Below, piece by piece: positions 13,401 to 23,649 of a stretch of 64,000 nucleotides of DNA. Position 1 is the stretch's first letter; each line of letters begins with the position of its first letter. A program made the position numbers and the translations under genes. The DNA is from Siphonodentalium dalli (taxonomy: Eukaryota > Mollusca > Scaphopoda > Gadilida > Siphonodentaliidae), in the NCBI GenBank assembly GCA_032622095.1, contig CP136067.1, forward strand, positions 131,103,030 to 131,167,029, read 5' to 3'. The notes beneath the pieces were generated by a model. It made no database searches. It saw only the letters and a program-made list of their open reading frames with translations, and was not told the DNA's origin.

Positions 13401-15656
13401 TTAGTTGTGAGACTTTGTCTATTCCAGTTTATTTTACGATGCCAAATTCTGGTGGTCCATCTTGGGTCTATCTAGGGTTTGTCTCTAATGAGAAACCAAG
13501 CGCAATATTCAAGATATCAAAGCTCAAATCAAGTAAGTTTTCATCATTGTTATCAGTTCAGAGCTTGAAATTTTCTGAAATTCTTACCTGGTTCGGGAGA
13601 CAGGTAGATGTTCTACCTGTTACCTCAAAATTTCATCTGTCATTAATTTTATATATAGAGAGTATATTTCTATGCTGGGATCAACCCATCATATAAGGCC
13701 GGATAATGTCCCCTTAGCTGAGCTAAAACACTCAAGAAATATTGTAATTTTGTTTAGTATTTCGCTGGATTTTAGTAGAAAATACAAGTATGGTTTGGTC
13801 TCATAGGAAATCTCTCGATGTCACACTATAAGACAAACATTTCATAAGTTCTGTCAGAAAATGCTACCTGTCACACATGACAGGTAACAATAATCCTTGC
13901 CTGTCACCAAAAAATACTACCTGACAGGTACTGACAGGTAGACAGGTGTAATTTCCAGCCCTGTGTCAGTTGGTTAACCTTTCCATGACTGGAGCTTTGT
14001 GAAATTTTGCGAAAACCATTTTCCAATGCATTCTCTTATAAATGCGAGTCTCCCATAGGGAGCCTCGCATATTAAGAGAATACATTGCCTTAACAATATT
14101 TACCTTGACCCAGATCTCTATGAAATTTGTTAAAGAGGGTCGCCGTCATCACTGATTTAAAAAAGAGGAGCAAACAACAATAATGATCTGCTTAATCAGA
14201 CACTGCCCGCCCCCTCATAATAATATTGCCCTCTGGGTACTGCTCTGTGTGCTTTTTATAGCGCACAGAAATTAAAAAATTAAAATCCTCCGCTCAGAGA
14301 AAATGTAAGACTACTGACCATAAAATATGCTAAAACACATTCAACTTGTATTTGATATTTTCCGTTGTTATTTCTGATGTGTTCAGCTGATATTGTTTGG
14401 TTTGTTTAATCTGGGTTTTTGGGTTGTACAACAGACTGTTACAGTAAACTAGCAATAACCAGGTCAGACACATCCTGAATTTGACTAATCTAGTTATATT
14501 TAATTATTGCCGAATCCATGTTTTTGTGGAAACTTTGGGATTGTGCACAGCCAAAATGCACTCTTAAGGCCAAAAAAAAATGGGTTTTGGTTCTCAGGCC
14601 CCGCCGATTTGAATGCAAAGGTTTGCGTTAGGCCTTTTTAATGCAATGCCTGATGTGATAACAAAAAAACTTCTGAAAAAATAAATTTAAATTTAAATAT
14701 AACTATAATAATTGAATTCAGGATGTGCCTGACCTGTTAACAATATTAATCATGAAAACTAATTTTTTCATATGAAACAATTTTTTTGATAATTCAGGAC
14801 TAAACATATAAAATCTGCCTGCTGCAGCCTGATGTGAAATTTTTATAGTTAAAAGTGGGAATATTTATAATTAATTAATTTTACGGCTAAATATAAGTAT
14901 AAATATAAAAACCTTATATATTAAGGCCGAAAAAAATGTCTGTTTGGGTAACAAGCCGAAAAAAAATAGAGTTGGTAGGTAGGCTTTATTTGTTTAATTA
15001 TTTGTTTTGATTTTGACATGTTCTTATTACTTTTCATGTGCTCAGTTTACTCTGCAAGATTAACAACATGAAACTACTTTTGATTATTTTTGTATCAATT
15101 TTAATATTACACAATAATTTTACTGAGAAATCAACATATTCTGAGATGATGAAATGTGTTTTTTTGTGTTTTATGAAATTTTTGGAGAAAAAATGCAATA
15201 GATTTTCTTGAAAACCATGAAATTTTTGTTTAGGGTCGGGGGTTTAAAATAGGGTCAGTAGGGAAACCCAAACAACATATATATGGTGTGGCTTATCATA
15301 ACCTGCTTTTCTTTTGACACATTCCAGCATCTACTGGACAAAATTTCAATCCTTTTGCACAGATGGTTCCAACACAGAGCAGTATCGGCCAGATAGGAAT
15401 CTCTGTTGAACCACTCGAACAGCTTCAGCAACAAACCGCAGCTCTTTCTTCTACATCGAACAATCTACAACCATTCGTTGAATATTCACAGAAAATGTTA
15501 CAGAACCTTTTCAATTTTGTGACATCGTTCGCGATAAGCCGATCACAAATGACTCCAAATCCGGCAGAGACCTATATTCCTGCGAGTGTCTTACCGCGCT
15601 GGTATGAACAGTTTGAACGAAAACTACAACAAGATCCTAACTTCTGGAAGTCTTGA
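7450..15656 (+). CDS. HIKESHI: Hikeshi (HSP70 nuclear import carrier), complete, four coding exons
   Basis: Join 7450-7479, 10699-10828, 13428-13532 and 15328-15656. The spliced frame has 197 codons plus TGA, the length of human Hikeshi. Visible family blocks in order are [10 protein letters not shown], the [21 protein letters not shown] block, [27 protein letters not shown], and a C-terminal helical part ending PNFWKS. Known role of the family: it carries ATP-bound HSP70 through nuclear pores during heat stress by binding FG-nucleoporins. Introns have phases 0, 1 and 1, all with GT...AG borders. The codon matching human Val54 is split by intron 2. The C-terminal 108 residues lie in a single exon. 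No frameshift or stop interrupts the frame. Transcription converges on MARS1. Confidence 0.97.
7480..8870 (+). other. HIKESHI intron 1, unremarkable part
   Basis: AT-rich intron sequence with short homopolymers and a small ATTAGATTAGATT run at about 8,755. ORFs here, including one at 7,725-8,048, carry no known motif. Confidence 0.5.
8872..9164. mobile_element. TIR element in HIKESHI intron 1
   Basis: Left end CCCTGCTGGACAAAAC pairs with right end GTTTTGTCCAGTGGGG. Subterminal sequence repeats AACTGCGGTGCA / GCCGCAGTG motifs on both strands. About 293 bp; no clear target duplication, so the superfamily is open. Confidence 0.65.
9170..10240 (+). other. HIKESHI intron 1 with a 90-bp hairpin
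   Basis: At about 9,539-9,632, GCTGCAGCTAGATCATGCCA and following bases pair with the reverse text ending TGGCATGATCTAAGCTGCAG, giving a ~40-bp stem and ~9-nt loop. The rest is AT-rich and featureless. Confidence 0.6.
10240..10535. repeat. core fragment of the AATGAGG hairpin family
   Basis: Shares the order of words CTTCATCTCCTCTGG, GTATATCCCCAAATTGGCAG, CATAATGAGGTCCTCAGATG with the cores of elements at 28.2 kb and 38.0 kb. Diverged and without intact hairpins. Confidence 0.6.
10699..10828 (+). CDS. HIKESHI: HIKESHI coding exon 2
   Basis: The acceptor TATTGCAG precedes [20 protein letters not shown], followed by [20 protein letters not shown] and GGS. Donor is GTGAGT. The exon is 130 nt and ends in phase 1. 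It encodes the N-terminal beta-rich domain linked to FG-nucleoporin binding in the family. Confidence 0.96.
10829..12827 (+). other. HIKESHI intron 2, first part
   Basis: Around 11,135-11,400 is a dispersed-repeat-like segment with CCGTCCGTCCGTCTG followed by ACTTTACATGTAATGCG and receptor-like ORF remnants absent. The remainder to 12,827 is AT-rich with no recognised element or exon. Confidence 0.45.
12852..13303. mobile_element. long-TIR hairpin element with 24-bp flanking direct repeats
   Basis: Terminal inverted repeats of about 118 bp start GACCCGCCATATCAAATCC and contain a perfect ~70-bp hairpin (12,899-12,968; mirror copy at 13,189-13,258). The centre is AT-rich. A 24-bp direct repeat starting GTGTTCTCCAAATTAATTAA lies at 12,828-12,851 and at 13,310-13,333. 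It sits in HIKESHI intron 2. Confidence 0.8.
13428..13532 (+). CDS. HIKESHI: HIKESHI coding exon 3
   Basis: The acceptor TATTCCAG precedes (V)[18 protein letters not shown], then [16 protein letters not shown]. Donor is GTAAGT. The exon is 105 nt, phase 1 to phase 1. A hairpin transposon with 24-bp flanking repeats sits about 95 bp upstream in intron 2. Confidence 0.96.
13976..14095. repeat. decayed copy of the CCAATGCATTCTC hairpin
   Basis: TTCCAATGCATTCTCTTATA...TATTAAGAGAATACATTGCC with centre GAGTCTCCCATAGGGAGCCTC. It is preceded by TTAACCTTTCCATGACTGGA, a leader shared with copies at 37.0 and 38.6 kb. Confidence 0.7.
14100..15327 (+). other. HIKESHI intron 3 with degenerate TIR-like ends
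   Basis: At 14,568 TAA is followed by GGCCAAAAAAAAATGGGTTT and TTGGTTCTCAGGC, resembling the Harbinger-like ends at 48,817 and 63,426. A partner end was not resolved. Later text with repeated GGGTCGGGGG / TAGGGTCAG near 15,235 is probably repeat-derived. Confidence 0.4.
15328..15656 (+). CDS. HIKESHI: HIKESHI coding exon 4 (C-terminus and stop)
   Basis: The acceptor CACATTCCAG precedes [19 protein letters not shown], then [17 protein letters not shown], the conserved [20 protein letters not shown] and [20 protein letters not shown], and [17 protein letters not shown] before TGA. The first in-frame ATG inside the exon (15,363) is internal and is not the gene start. Confidence 0.97.
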
Positions 15657-15753
15657 TATAGGTTATAATTTTTTTTTCATCACAAATGTATTGTTTTAAG
15701 CATTTTTACTCTCTACACACATTGTATATTTTCTATTCCCATGTCTCCATTGT

Positions 15754-15759
15754 ATTAAA
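15754..15759 (+). promoter_or_regulatory. candidate poly(A) signal of HIKESHI
   Basis: ATTAAA lies 98 bp after the HIKESHI stop codon. It is the nearest common hexamer variant downstream. The cleavage site is not visible. Confidence 0.5.
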
Positions 15760-15901
15760 TTTACACTCAGATATGCATTCACACTGTGGACCTTGAATGT
15801 AAGATGTTGTTGATTGGTTGAAATTAAGTCATGTGATGTCGCACCCAGCCTCAACTTCTTTCCATTTTATATGGAAGCAACTTGAAATCTTGATTGAAAC
15901 C

Positions 15902-16187
15902 AAGCCTTGAAATAGTGTGTCTGTCATTTGCAGAATGAGGTCTCCAGAGGGTGAATTTGGTGATGCTACCCCGCATAGCAGAGGGTGAATTTAGTGATGC
16001 TACCCCGCATAGCAGGCTAGCATCACCATATTCACCCTCTGGGGACCTCATTCTGCTTACACCTCAGCAGAATGAGGTTCCCAGATGGTGAATTTGGTGA
16101 TGCTAGCCCACTATGCAGGGCAGCATCACTAAATTCACCCGCTGTGAACCTCATTCTGCAAATGACAGACACACTATTTCAAGGCTT
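15902..16187. mobile_element. AAGCCTTG hairpin MITE with 10-bp target duplication (MULE-like)
   Basis: Ends AAGCCTTGAAATAGTGTGTC and its inverse. Each end continues into a GAATGAGG...CCTCATTC hairpin whose arms read GAGGGTGAATTT-GTGATGCTA. Exact 10-bp direct repeats GATTGAAACC flank it (15,892-15,901 and 16,188-16,197). The left hairpin contains an internal ~40-bp duplication. TSD length and long TIRs suggest a Mutator-like origin. Confidence 0.8.
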
Positions 16188-17276
16188 GATTGAAACCGAA
16201 CATCTTTGAAATTTGCAGAATGAGGTCCCCAGGGGGTGAATTTAGTGATGCTACCCCGCATAGTGACCACGTGACGAAATACCCTACAAGTATGGACATT
16301 AAGGGACCTCATTCTGCTTAGTCCCTCAACTGCTATGGTTGACCTAGGATGAGATTGAAGTTCCCCTGTTGAAGTTGATAATGTTCACCCATTGGGCACC
16401 TTGATTATGCATTTTATCTTCTGCATATTAGGGGATATAGAAACTTCTCAGAAGGGAAAACATAACTAAAAACAATGTTAATTTGAGACTATAGATACTT
16501 CCCAGAAGATGAAGCTTAACTCTTTCGCTGCCACCCGCCACCACAGACGTACCCCCCAGTGCCACGCATCCTGTACATATATCCATGTATTTCAGGTATA
16601 TATGGGTAATACATTATATCTCAAGCAGTTTCTAATATAATTAGTTGAAACTTCACATATATATAGACATAGGTATACCCTGTCGAATGCCGCCGTGGAC
16701 ACGCCTACCAAGGTCACGTGACATTGGCGGCCATCTTGGATTAGTGGCTATTTGCTGGTATATGTACAGTTTGTGTGGGTATGAATGGGTGTGTTGTTTG
16801 TTTTCTAATTTTCAACCCAATTATACGATGTCCAACAGTAAGGTACACGGAAGTAACCCACTTTGGACATAAAATAGGTCACGTGACCATCTTGGATTTA
16901 TGCAAGTTGCCACCTATTTGTAGCAAAATGGGATACAATGGCGCACTTTCTTGAGTTCGTGCTTTTGTTGCTTGAATATTCCCTGATAGGTACAATTCCA
17001 AATATAGATATATATATATAACCATACCCATATGTATATATACCTGCAGGGGGACATATGACCCTGCTCCGCCCCTTATAAGTCACGTGATCTTGACGGC
17101 CATCTTGAATTTCAGGAAAATTGGGTTTTACGATGATTTATGTGAATTATATGGGTCACGCGGGCGTACGCATGGTCAACTCACCAGCATAATTGATTTA
17201 CTTGCCTGTTATCACCACTGGAAAACGATACAATAGACAAGGGTTGTTCAAAACCAGTAAAGGTGTATTATAAATA

Positions 17277-17620
17277 ATAGGTACATGTATAAGTACATGT
17301 ATCTTATGCGCCCCACGATCATTAGAGTATAGAGGTTAGTTACCCACCCGCCACCCTATCCCGCTACCCATAGTATCTTATGCGCCGCAGGCGCCCCTAT
17401 AGAAGCTACTGCCCACATAAATAATAGGTATAAGTATCTTATGCGCCCCTCGATCATTAGAGTATAGAGGTTAGTTACCCACCCACCTCCCCATCCCGCC
17501 ACCCATAGTATCTTATGCGTCGCAGGTGCCCCTATAGAGGCTACTGCCCACAGATAATAGGTATAAGTATCTTATGCGCCGCAGGCGCCCCTCGATCATT
17601 AGAGTATAGAGGTAATAACA
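17277..17620. repeat. ~130-bp tandem repeat inside the TTAA element
   Basis: Three units with GTATCTTATGCGCC, CGATCATTAGAGTATAGAGG and TTAGTTACCCACCC. The last unit is truncated. Confidence 0.8.
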
Positions 17621-17749
17621 ATAACTTCTTCAGTCCTGAGTCTTTTGCGAGCAGCCATTTTCGACTGATAACCACGTGCTAACAACAATGACGCACTATT
17701 CCGGCTCTGACTGTACTCCCATAACGTCAGAAATAGCATGACCTTGAGG

Positions 17750-18135
17750 ACATTGTCGCTTTAAAGTGATGTGAAACACTCCGATAGGGTGATCAAATAG
17801 AAACAGAAAATAATCTTGCTCATAGTAGTTATTTTTACACATATTAAATATAAACTGACAACGCATACCGTCATTATTATATATTAATCAAATTAAGTGA
17901 CTCTCGATGGCAAAATCGTTTTCGTTACTTTATCGCCGATAGTTGCGTCCCGAATCGAGAAGTAAATATTTACAATTGAGCGTAGTTCAGATAATGTTTT
18001 CTATGGAGTGGTACGGTCGATTTGCTTCAGATTTTCGGCGTTGTAGTAGAATGCTACATTCATCCAGTTCGCATAGTGCCTGAATACTAACTTAACAGTT
18101 TCACGCACCCGAACAAGCCCATAATATGTCTTTAA
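17750..18135. repeat. dispersed block shared with 37,408-37,745
   Basis: Both copies contain TAAAGTGATGTGAAACACTC, ATTGAGCGTAGTTCAGA and CCGAACAAG(C/T)(A/C)CATAATATG in the same order and orientation. The 37 kb copy lacks an AT-rich stretch present here. Confidence 0.8.
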
Positions 18136-18913
18136 ATTGTTCGCGCGCAACAGTACTACAGATAAATACATTGTACACTGTCAAACATGCCGGAAAGAAT
18201 CGAGTTATATCCCATACATTAGACTACATACCAAATTCGCAAAAATGCGCGATTGGCAGCGTCTTCGAAGTTCGCATCTATGCGCGTTTGGCAGTGAAAG
18301 AGTTAAGCAGAATGAGGTCTCCAGAGGGTGAATTTGGTGATGCTAGCCCACTGTGCAGGATAGCATCACTAAATTCACCCTCTGGGGTCCTCATTCTGCA
18401 AATGACAGACACCCTATTTGCAGGCTTGTTGAGTCCACGATAAGAGGTACCATGTCTTGCCCACCGGAAGCTGACATAAGCTAATGATAGGCAGAGCACC
18501 CTGCTGTATGTAGGCAGTTTCAGAATCAGTCAGAAAGTTGAAATAAAATAAGCAAGAAAGTCCCACGTCCTCCAGTATATTAGGTTCCGAGTTTCCATAT
18601 ATATGTTACCTGAATTAAAGGTACACGCAGTTATAGATAAGTTATATATTTCCCAATTAGTATTGGTGTTGTCCCATCCATCACAGTAACAATTAAGTTA
18701 ATTTCGCGCAAATAAGATATGCATTCTTATGCATGATGTATCAAACATTAACAGCTATTGGTTTCAAAGCGAGTTGAATATAAACGATCTTTATATTGGG
18801 TTCATTAGTTATGTGTTTCTGTTATGTTAATAAGAGATTTATCATGTCAGGCTTCCACACGCTATCACAAAAAGGTTTCATTGTATGTGTGATTTCAGAG
18901 GTGTCATTGTTAA

Positions 18914-19305
18914 CCCTTTACCCAACAGAAGGGCCCTGTGCCAATGCATTCTCTTATATATGCGAGTCGACCATAGGTCGCCTCGCATATATAAGAGAAT
19001 GCATTGGCTTAACACATTAAAAATTATAAAATTGTTAAAGAATGTAAGAAAAAATGGTAAAAAGTGTTAAAAAAAGATTTTTTTTAGGCCAATGCATTCT
19101 CTTATATATGCGAGGCGACCTATGGTCGACTCGCATATATAAGAGAATGCATTGGCACAGGGCATAACTGTAACCATCACAATGTGGTCAAGGAGCCGGT
19201 TCCAATGATATCCATATTTGTATGGTTCTATTGAGACAGACCGAATATATTTTAGGCTGTTGAAGCTTTACTTGGCCGGTTTTGGCCGGTTTGTTGGGTA
19301 AAGGG
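18914..19305. mobile_element. TTAA-flanked hairpin MITE, copy 1 (piggyBac-like)
   Basis: TTAA, CCCTTTACCCAACA ... TGTTGGGTAAAGGG, TTAA (18,910-18,913 and 19,306-19,309). It contains two mirror-image perfect ~70-bp hairpins (18,940-19,009 and 19,087-19,156) around an AT-rich spacer, then a unique arm with GGAGCCGGTTCCAATGATAT. The CCC start and TTAA duplication are the piggyBac hallmark. Confidence 0.85.
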
Positions 19306-19609
19306 TTAATGCGACACTGATTCGTGGGACAATAATAATATGTTACATATACTAGTACTGTTAATGTTAGTACATTGCTTATTAATCGGCCAAATTCGGC
19401 CATTCTGTTAATGCATACCTACGAAATGTGTATTTGACTTACCATACGAGATTGATAACACATAAGGAATCAATTGTTTGGAAAAGATTTACTACGTCCG
19501 GTTCCGAAATTGTGTTTAATTAGGGGAATTTAGTGACGCTACCTCACAAACAAACTAAAAAAACTGGTTAATTTGATAATAAAGATAATTTCCAGAGCAG
19601 ATGATGCCT

Positions 19610-19965
19610 AAGCAGAATTAGGTCCCCAGAGGGTGCATTTACTGATGCTACTCCACTGTGCAGGGTAGTGTTACTTTATTCACCCTCTGTGGACCTCAGA
19701 AATGATTGTCTATTTTGTGTTCCATTGAGTATGAAGGAGTATCTGTCTGGCAGTTTATGTGAGAAAAGATTTCATGTGCCACACAAAATTTTAGGCCAAC
19801 GTTCATCATATACTACATGGAATGCAACAAAATCAACATTCCAAGCTTTGAAATATTGCATCTGTCATTTGCAGAATGAGGTCCCCAGTGGGCTAGCATC
19901 GCTAAATTCACCCTCTGGGGGCCTCATTCTGCTTAGGCCTCATCTTCTGGGAAGTATCTATATAG
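19610..19965. mobile_element. AATGAGG hairpin family, deleted copy
   Basis: Two hairpin remnants (about 19,612-19,697 and 19,872-19,935) around a core that includes GTATGAAGGAGTATCTGTC, not seen in other copies. Ends are eroded. Confidence 0.65.
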
Positions 19966-19984
19966 TCTCAAATTAACATTGATT

Positions 19985-20344
19985 TTAGTTACTTTTTCCC
20001 TTCTGTTCAGTTTTGACTACATGCTCCATAACCAGTTACTCAAATCCACAGAAGCTACAAAATATCTAGGCACAACAATCTCTAATGATCTCTGGAAAAC
20101 CCACATCACTACCATCACAAATAAAGCCAATGCTACCCTCCGATTCCTGAGATATAAGATGAGAACAAACAAGACAGTCAATGACTGTGGCGACACTCAC
20201 CAGACTGTCAAGACAGAAAAGACTGGGACTCTAAAGACCATAAGAGTTTGTACTTGTCAAAATCACCTAAAAACAAGTAGTTCTAAAGGGTCTCCATTGA
20301 GCAGTGGGGTGTCCACCTTGAAATTTTCAACTACATGGCCCTGA
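19985..20344 (+). pseudogene. LINE reverse transcriptase fragment
   Basis: The first ~55 codons of the open frame read like the RT thumb of CR1/jockey-type LINEs: NQLLKSTEATKYLGTTIS, then WKTHITTITNKANATLRFLR. After RYKM the text no longer fits the family. No active-site motif is present. Confidence 0.65.
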
Positions 20345-20582
20345 TCCCCCCACCCCACATACTCTCCCTACCAACTGAAACTGAACTTCCAAGTTCGTAA
20401 AATTCCTTTGCACTTGTTTGAATTTTACAACTGATACCTCAAGCTTTCCTAACTGTTGCAAAGTTCCAACTTGACATGCCCCCCTTTTTTAATGGTGGAA
20501 CCCATTCAAACAAATTTTGATCCCAACTTTCCATAGGCCATATACACCAAATGCCATTTCTTGATTGGTTGAACTATTTTAA

Positions 20583-20954
20583 CCCTTTGCCCAACAAACC
20601 GGCCAAATAAAGCTTCAACAGCCTAAAATATCTTCGGTCTGTCTCAATAGAACCATACAAATATGGATATCATTGGAACCGGCTCCTTGACCACATTGTG
20701 ATAGTTACAGTTATGCCCTGTGCCAATGCATTCTCTTATATATGTGAGTCGACCATAGGTCGCCTCGCATATATAAGAGAATGCATTGGCCTAAAAAAAA
20801 TCTTTTTTTACCATTTTTTCTTACATTCTTTAACAATTTTATAATTTTTAATGCGTTAAGCCAATGCATTCTCTTATATATGCGAGGCGACCTATGGTCG
20901 ACTCGCATATATAAGAGAATGCATTGGCACAGGGCCCTTCTGTTGGGTAAAGGG
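20583..20954. mobile_element. TTAA-flanked hairpin MITE, copy 2, inverted relative to copy 1
   Basis: TTAA at 20,579-20,582 and 20,955-20,958. Ends are CCCTTTGCCCAACA and TGTTGGGTAAAGGG. The order is unique arm first, then the two ~70-bp hairpins (about 20,721-20,790 and 20,859-20,928). Very similar to copy 1, so recently active. Confidence 0.85.
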
Positions 20955-21555
20955 TTAACAAATCTGTAACCCAGTCCCAAGTAACACAATGACCCTCCAT
21001 ACAAGTTACTAAATATAAGCTAAATAGGCCTGATGGCTCTTGAGGAGGAGCCATTTTAATAAATACTATGGGGGAAGAGTTATGTCCCTGGTCGCACCCC
21101 TATTTGACCTATTTGACCTGGTGACCCAGTTTGAACAAATCTGAATCTGAATCCCAGTCACCCAAGGACTCTCCATACCAAATGTATGCTAAATATGCCA
21201 AATGGTTCTTGAGAAGATGTTTTAAGAATAACTATTGAGGGAAAGAATTATGTCCCTGGCTCCGACCCTATTTGACTCAGTGATCCAATTCTGAATCAAA
21301 TCTTAATCCCAGTCACCCATACCAATATAAGCTGAATAGGCCTGATGGTTCTTGATATGAAGTCATTTTAAGAATTACAATGGATGGACAAGTTTTATGT
21401 CCTGGCTCCGCCCTTATTCGACCCGGTGACCTCATTTGAACACATCTGTATACCTGTCACGCAAGGACCCTCCATACCAATTATAAGCAAAATAGCCCAG
21501 ATGATTCTTGAGATGTTTTAAGAATTACTATAAATGGAAAGAGTTAGGTCCCTAG

Positions 21556-22639
21556 TAGGGTCCTGCGAATTGGAGATTTTGATCGAATCGAATATCGAAT
21601 CCTGGAAATCGAATCGAATATCGAATCGAATCATTTCTGTGTGTTGCATTCTCAATTGGGCATGTTTTGTCAACGATTAGACGATTTGTGAAACGTTGTA
21701 TCAACTACATGCACGAAGTTCCATCATAACTTATGTGGCGATGAACCATCATTTGCAATACTATTAACTTCAAATGATAATTGTCGAGAAAAAAAGGCAG
21801 ATTTAAATAAAACGTCCATCACGACGATTGATATATAACCACTAAACGGATTATCAGAACTAAAATCACGCGAAATTTGTACAGTTTGCATGTACATGCA
21901 AAATTGCAAATCGACATTCGGAATCACCCGTAGTTATAAACTTGGAAGATGCAACAACAGTCGCAGGGTAGCCTGATTATGTAGTGCTGGATGCTTCTTG
22001 GACAGATGGTTCCATAGTTGGGTCATTGTCCCAGATCCTTGCGATTTATACACCAGGTTGCATTCATCTCACGTGTAAGTCCCTGCACTACCTGCAGCTT
22101 TATCATGTTTAAAATAAACATGATAACGACGACATTTTGTCAAGTGTCAAAGAACGCTCCGAAATTGAAAGTAAACTTCAAAAGAAAACATCGCCAAAAT
22201 GCACATTTCGAACACGTGTTGTTTAAATTCTCAGCTATACTACATAATGCAGAATATGAGACGGATAGACGGCGGATAACGCTAGCGGTTGCTCAGTCTC
22301 ATAGCTATTATTCACGCGCGTTGTCGGTCCATCGGTGATCTCCGAGCTTTTGGCTACCATGTTCAAAGCTAGAATTCAGGCGTATTTAGTAGTCCTATAG
22401 TGGCTAATTGCTGGCTATACTTATATTTAATATATATAATCATGATGTACAATAAGAATTATAAGGTGCATATATACATCATTTTCGGTAATTAAATGGC
22501 ACAAAAACAGCTAAGTTCGACGTGTGTACTTGTCCGTAAACAGCCTACTTTTCCATCAGTGTATATTCGAAATTTCGAGTTGGCAATTTCGAATCGAATT
22601 TGACTTTCGAATCGAATATCGAATATTCGCAGGACCCTA
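21556..22639. mobile_element. hAT-like element with exact 8-bp target duplication
   Basis: Ends TAGGGTCCTGCGAAT and ATTCGCAGGACCCTA; the 8-bp duplication GTCCCTAG is at 21,548-21,555 and 22,640-22,647. TAGGG ends and 8-bp TSDs are typical of hAT. Subterminal regions are dense in ATCGAATCGAATATCGAAT words on both strands. No transposase frame. Confidence 0.88.
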
Positions 22640-23154
22640 GTCCCTAGCTATGCCACTTTTTTTTACCCTGTGACCCCCATTTGAACAGAACTGAATCCCA
22701 GCCACCTTGGGACCATCAACACAAAATATGACTCAATTCTTCATCTCGGGTAAGCTAAAAAACGCCTCCTTCTTTCTCATCCAGTTTCCCATATGTAATT
22801 GCCTGAGAAAACAGGTATTTAGTTTTACTGGCCTAACTGTCAGATTCGTCATTCACACTTGGCCTTGAGAGTATGTTATCATAAACCATAGGTCATTTAT
22901 ATACAAACTCTCTAACAGGCAGAGAGTTTTACCATATTAATCAACAGAGCTGTCACTCCAATCAGATATTTTGTTAACACTGCCATTTCATTTATTACTT
23001 TATATCACCTTAGGTGTTAAGTAAACATTCTGTGTTCTCATGCACCTTCCTCATATCTCATAGAGCTCTGAGTATCTGCTGTTTGCATGTTCTTGATTTT
23101 AGACTAATTTAAACCAAATTTGGTGCAGTCACCATGGTGGATGTTATAACGGTG

Positions 23155-23330
23155 TTAGTTTTTTTTTTTTAAATTTAAAGTTTGAAAAAAAAAAAATTTG
23201 AGTAAAGAAATTAATCTCAATTAAAAAAAAAAAAATGGATTCGAAAAAAAAGTATTTTCTTTTTTTTTTCCAAATAATTTTTTTTTAAATTGAGCAAGGA
23301 ATTCAATCTAAAATTTTTTTATTTTATTTT
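23155..23330. repeat. poly-A/poly-T low-complexity block
   Basis: Runs of 8-14 A or T with few interruptions. Confidence 0.9.
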
Positions 23331-23649
23331 AAGAGTTATATCCCTGGCTCTGCCCCTATTTGACCCAGTTACTCCATTTGAACAAATCTGAACTGCAGTC
23401 ACCCAATGACCCTCCATACCAAATATAAGCTAAATCGGCCCAATGGTTCTTGAGAAGAAGTCATTCTAAGAATTACTATGGAGGAATAGAGTTATGGCCC
23501 TGCTTTTGCAACTATTTGACCCAGTGACCTCATTTTAACAAATCTGAATGTGAGTCACCTAGGGAACATCCACACCAAATATTGACCCATTCAGTCTTGT
23601 GGTTCCGGAGAAGATGTTTAAAGAATTGTTGACGGATGACAGACGAGGA

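Larger units (their letters stand above)
16520..18302. mobile_element. TTAA-flanked element, 1.78 kb (piggyBac-like, non-autonomous)
   Basis: TTAA at 16,516-16,519 and 18,303-18,306 flank ends CTCTTTCGCTGCCA and TGGCAGTGAAAGAG. The first base is C rather than the classic CCC start. It carries CCATCTTGGATT words, a three-copy minisatellite and a 3' block found again at 37.4 kb. No transposase frame was found. Confidence 0.75.
16198..18424. mobile_element. second AAGCC hairpin element, split by a TTAA-flanked insertion
   Basis: The left part runs 16,198-16,515: decayed end, one hairpin, and the family core with CCCATTGGGCACCTTGATTA and TTAGGGGATATAGAAACTTC. The right part (18,307-18,424) holds the second hairpin and the end GCAAATGACAGACACCCTAT. 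The halves join cleanly at CTTCCCAGAAGATGAAGC / GCAGAATGAGG, showing that the 1.8 kb insert arrived later. Confidence 0.75.

Noticed and set aside
23155-23330. Poly(A) tail of a retrotransposon
   Set aside because: Mixed A and T runs on one strand with no adjacent LINE or SINE body; simple low complexity is the safer reading.
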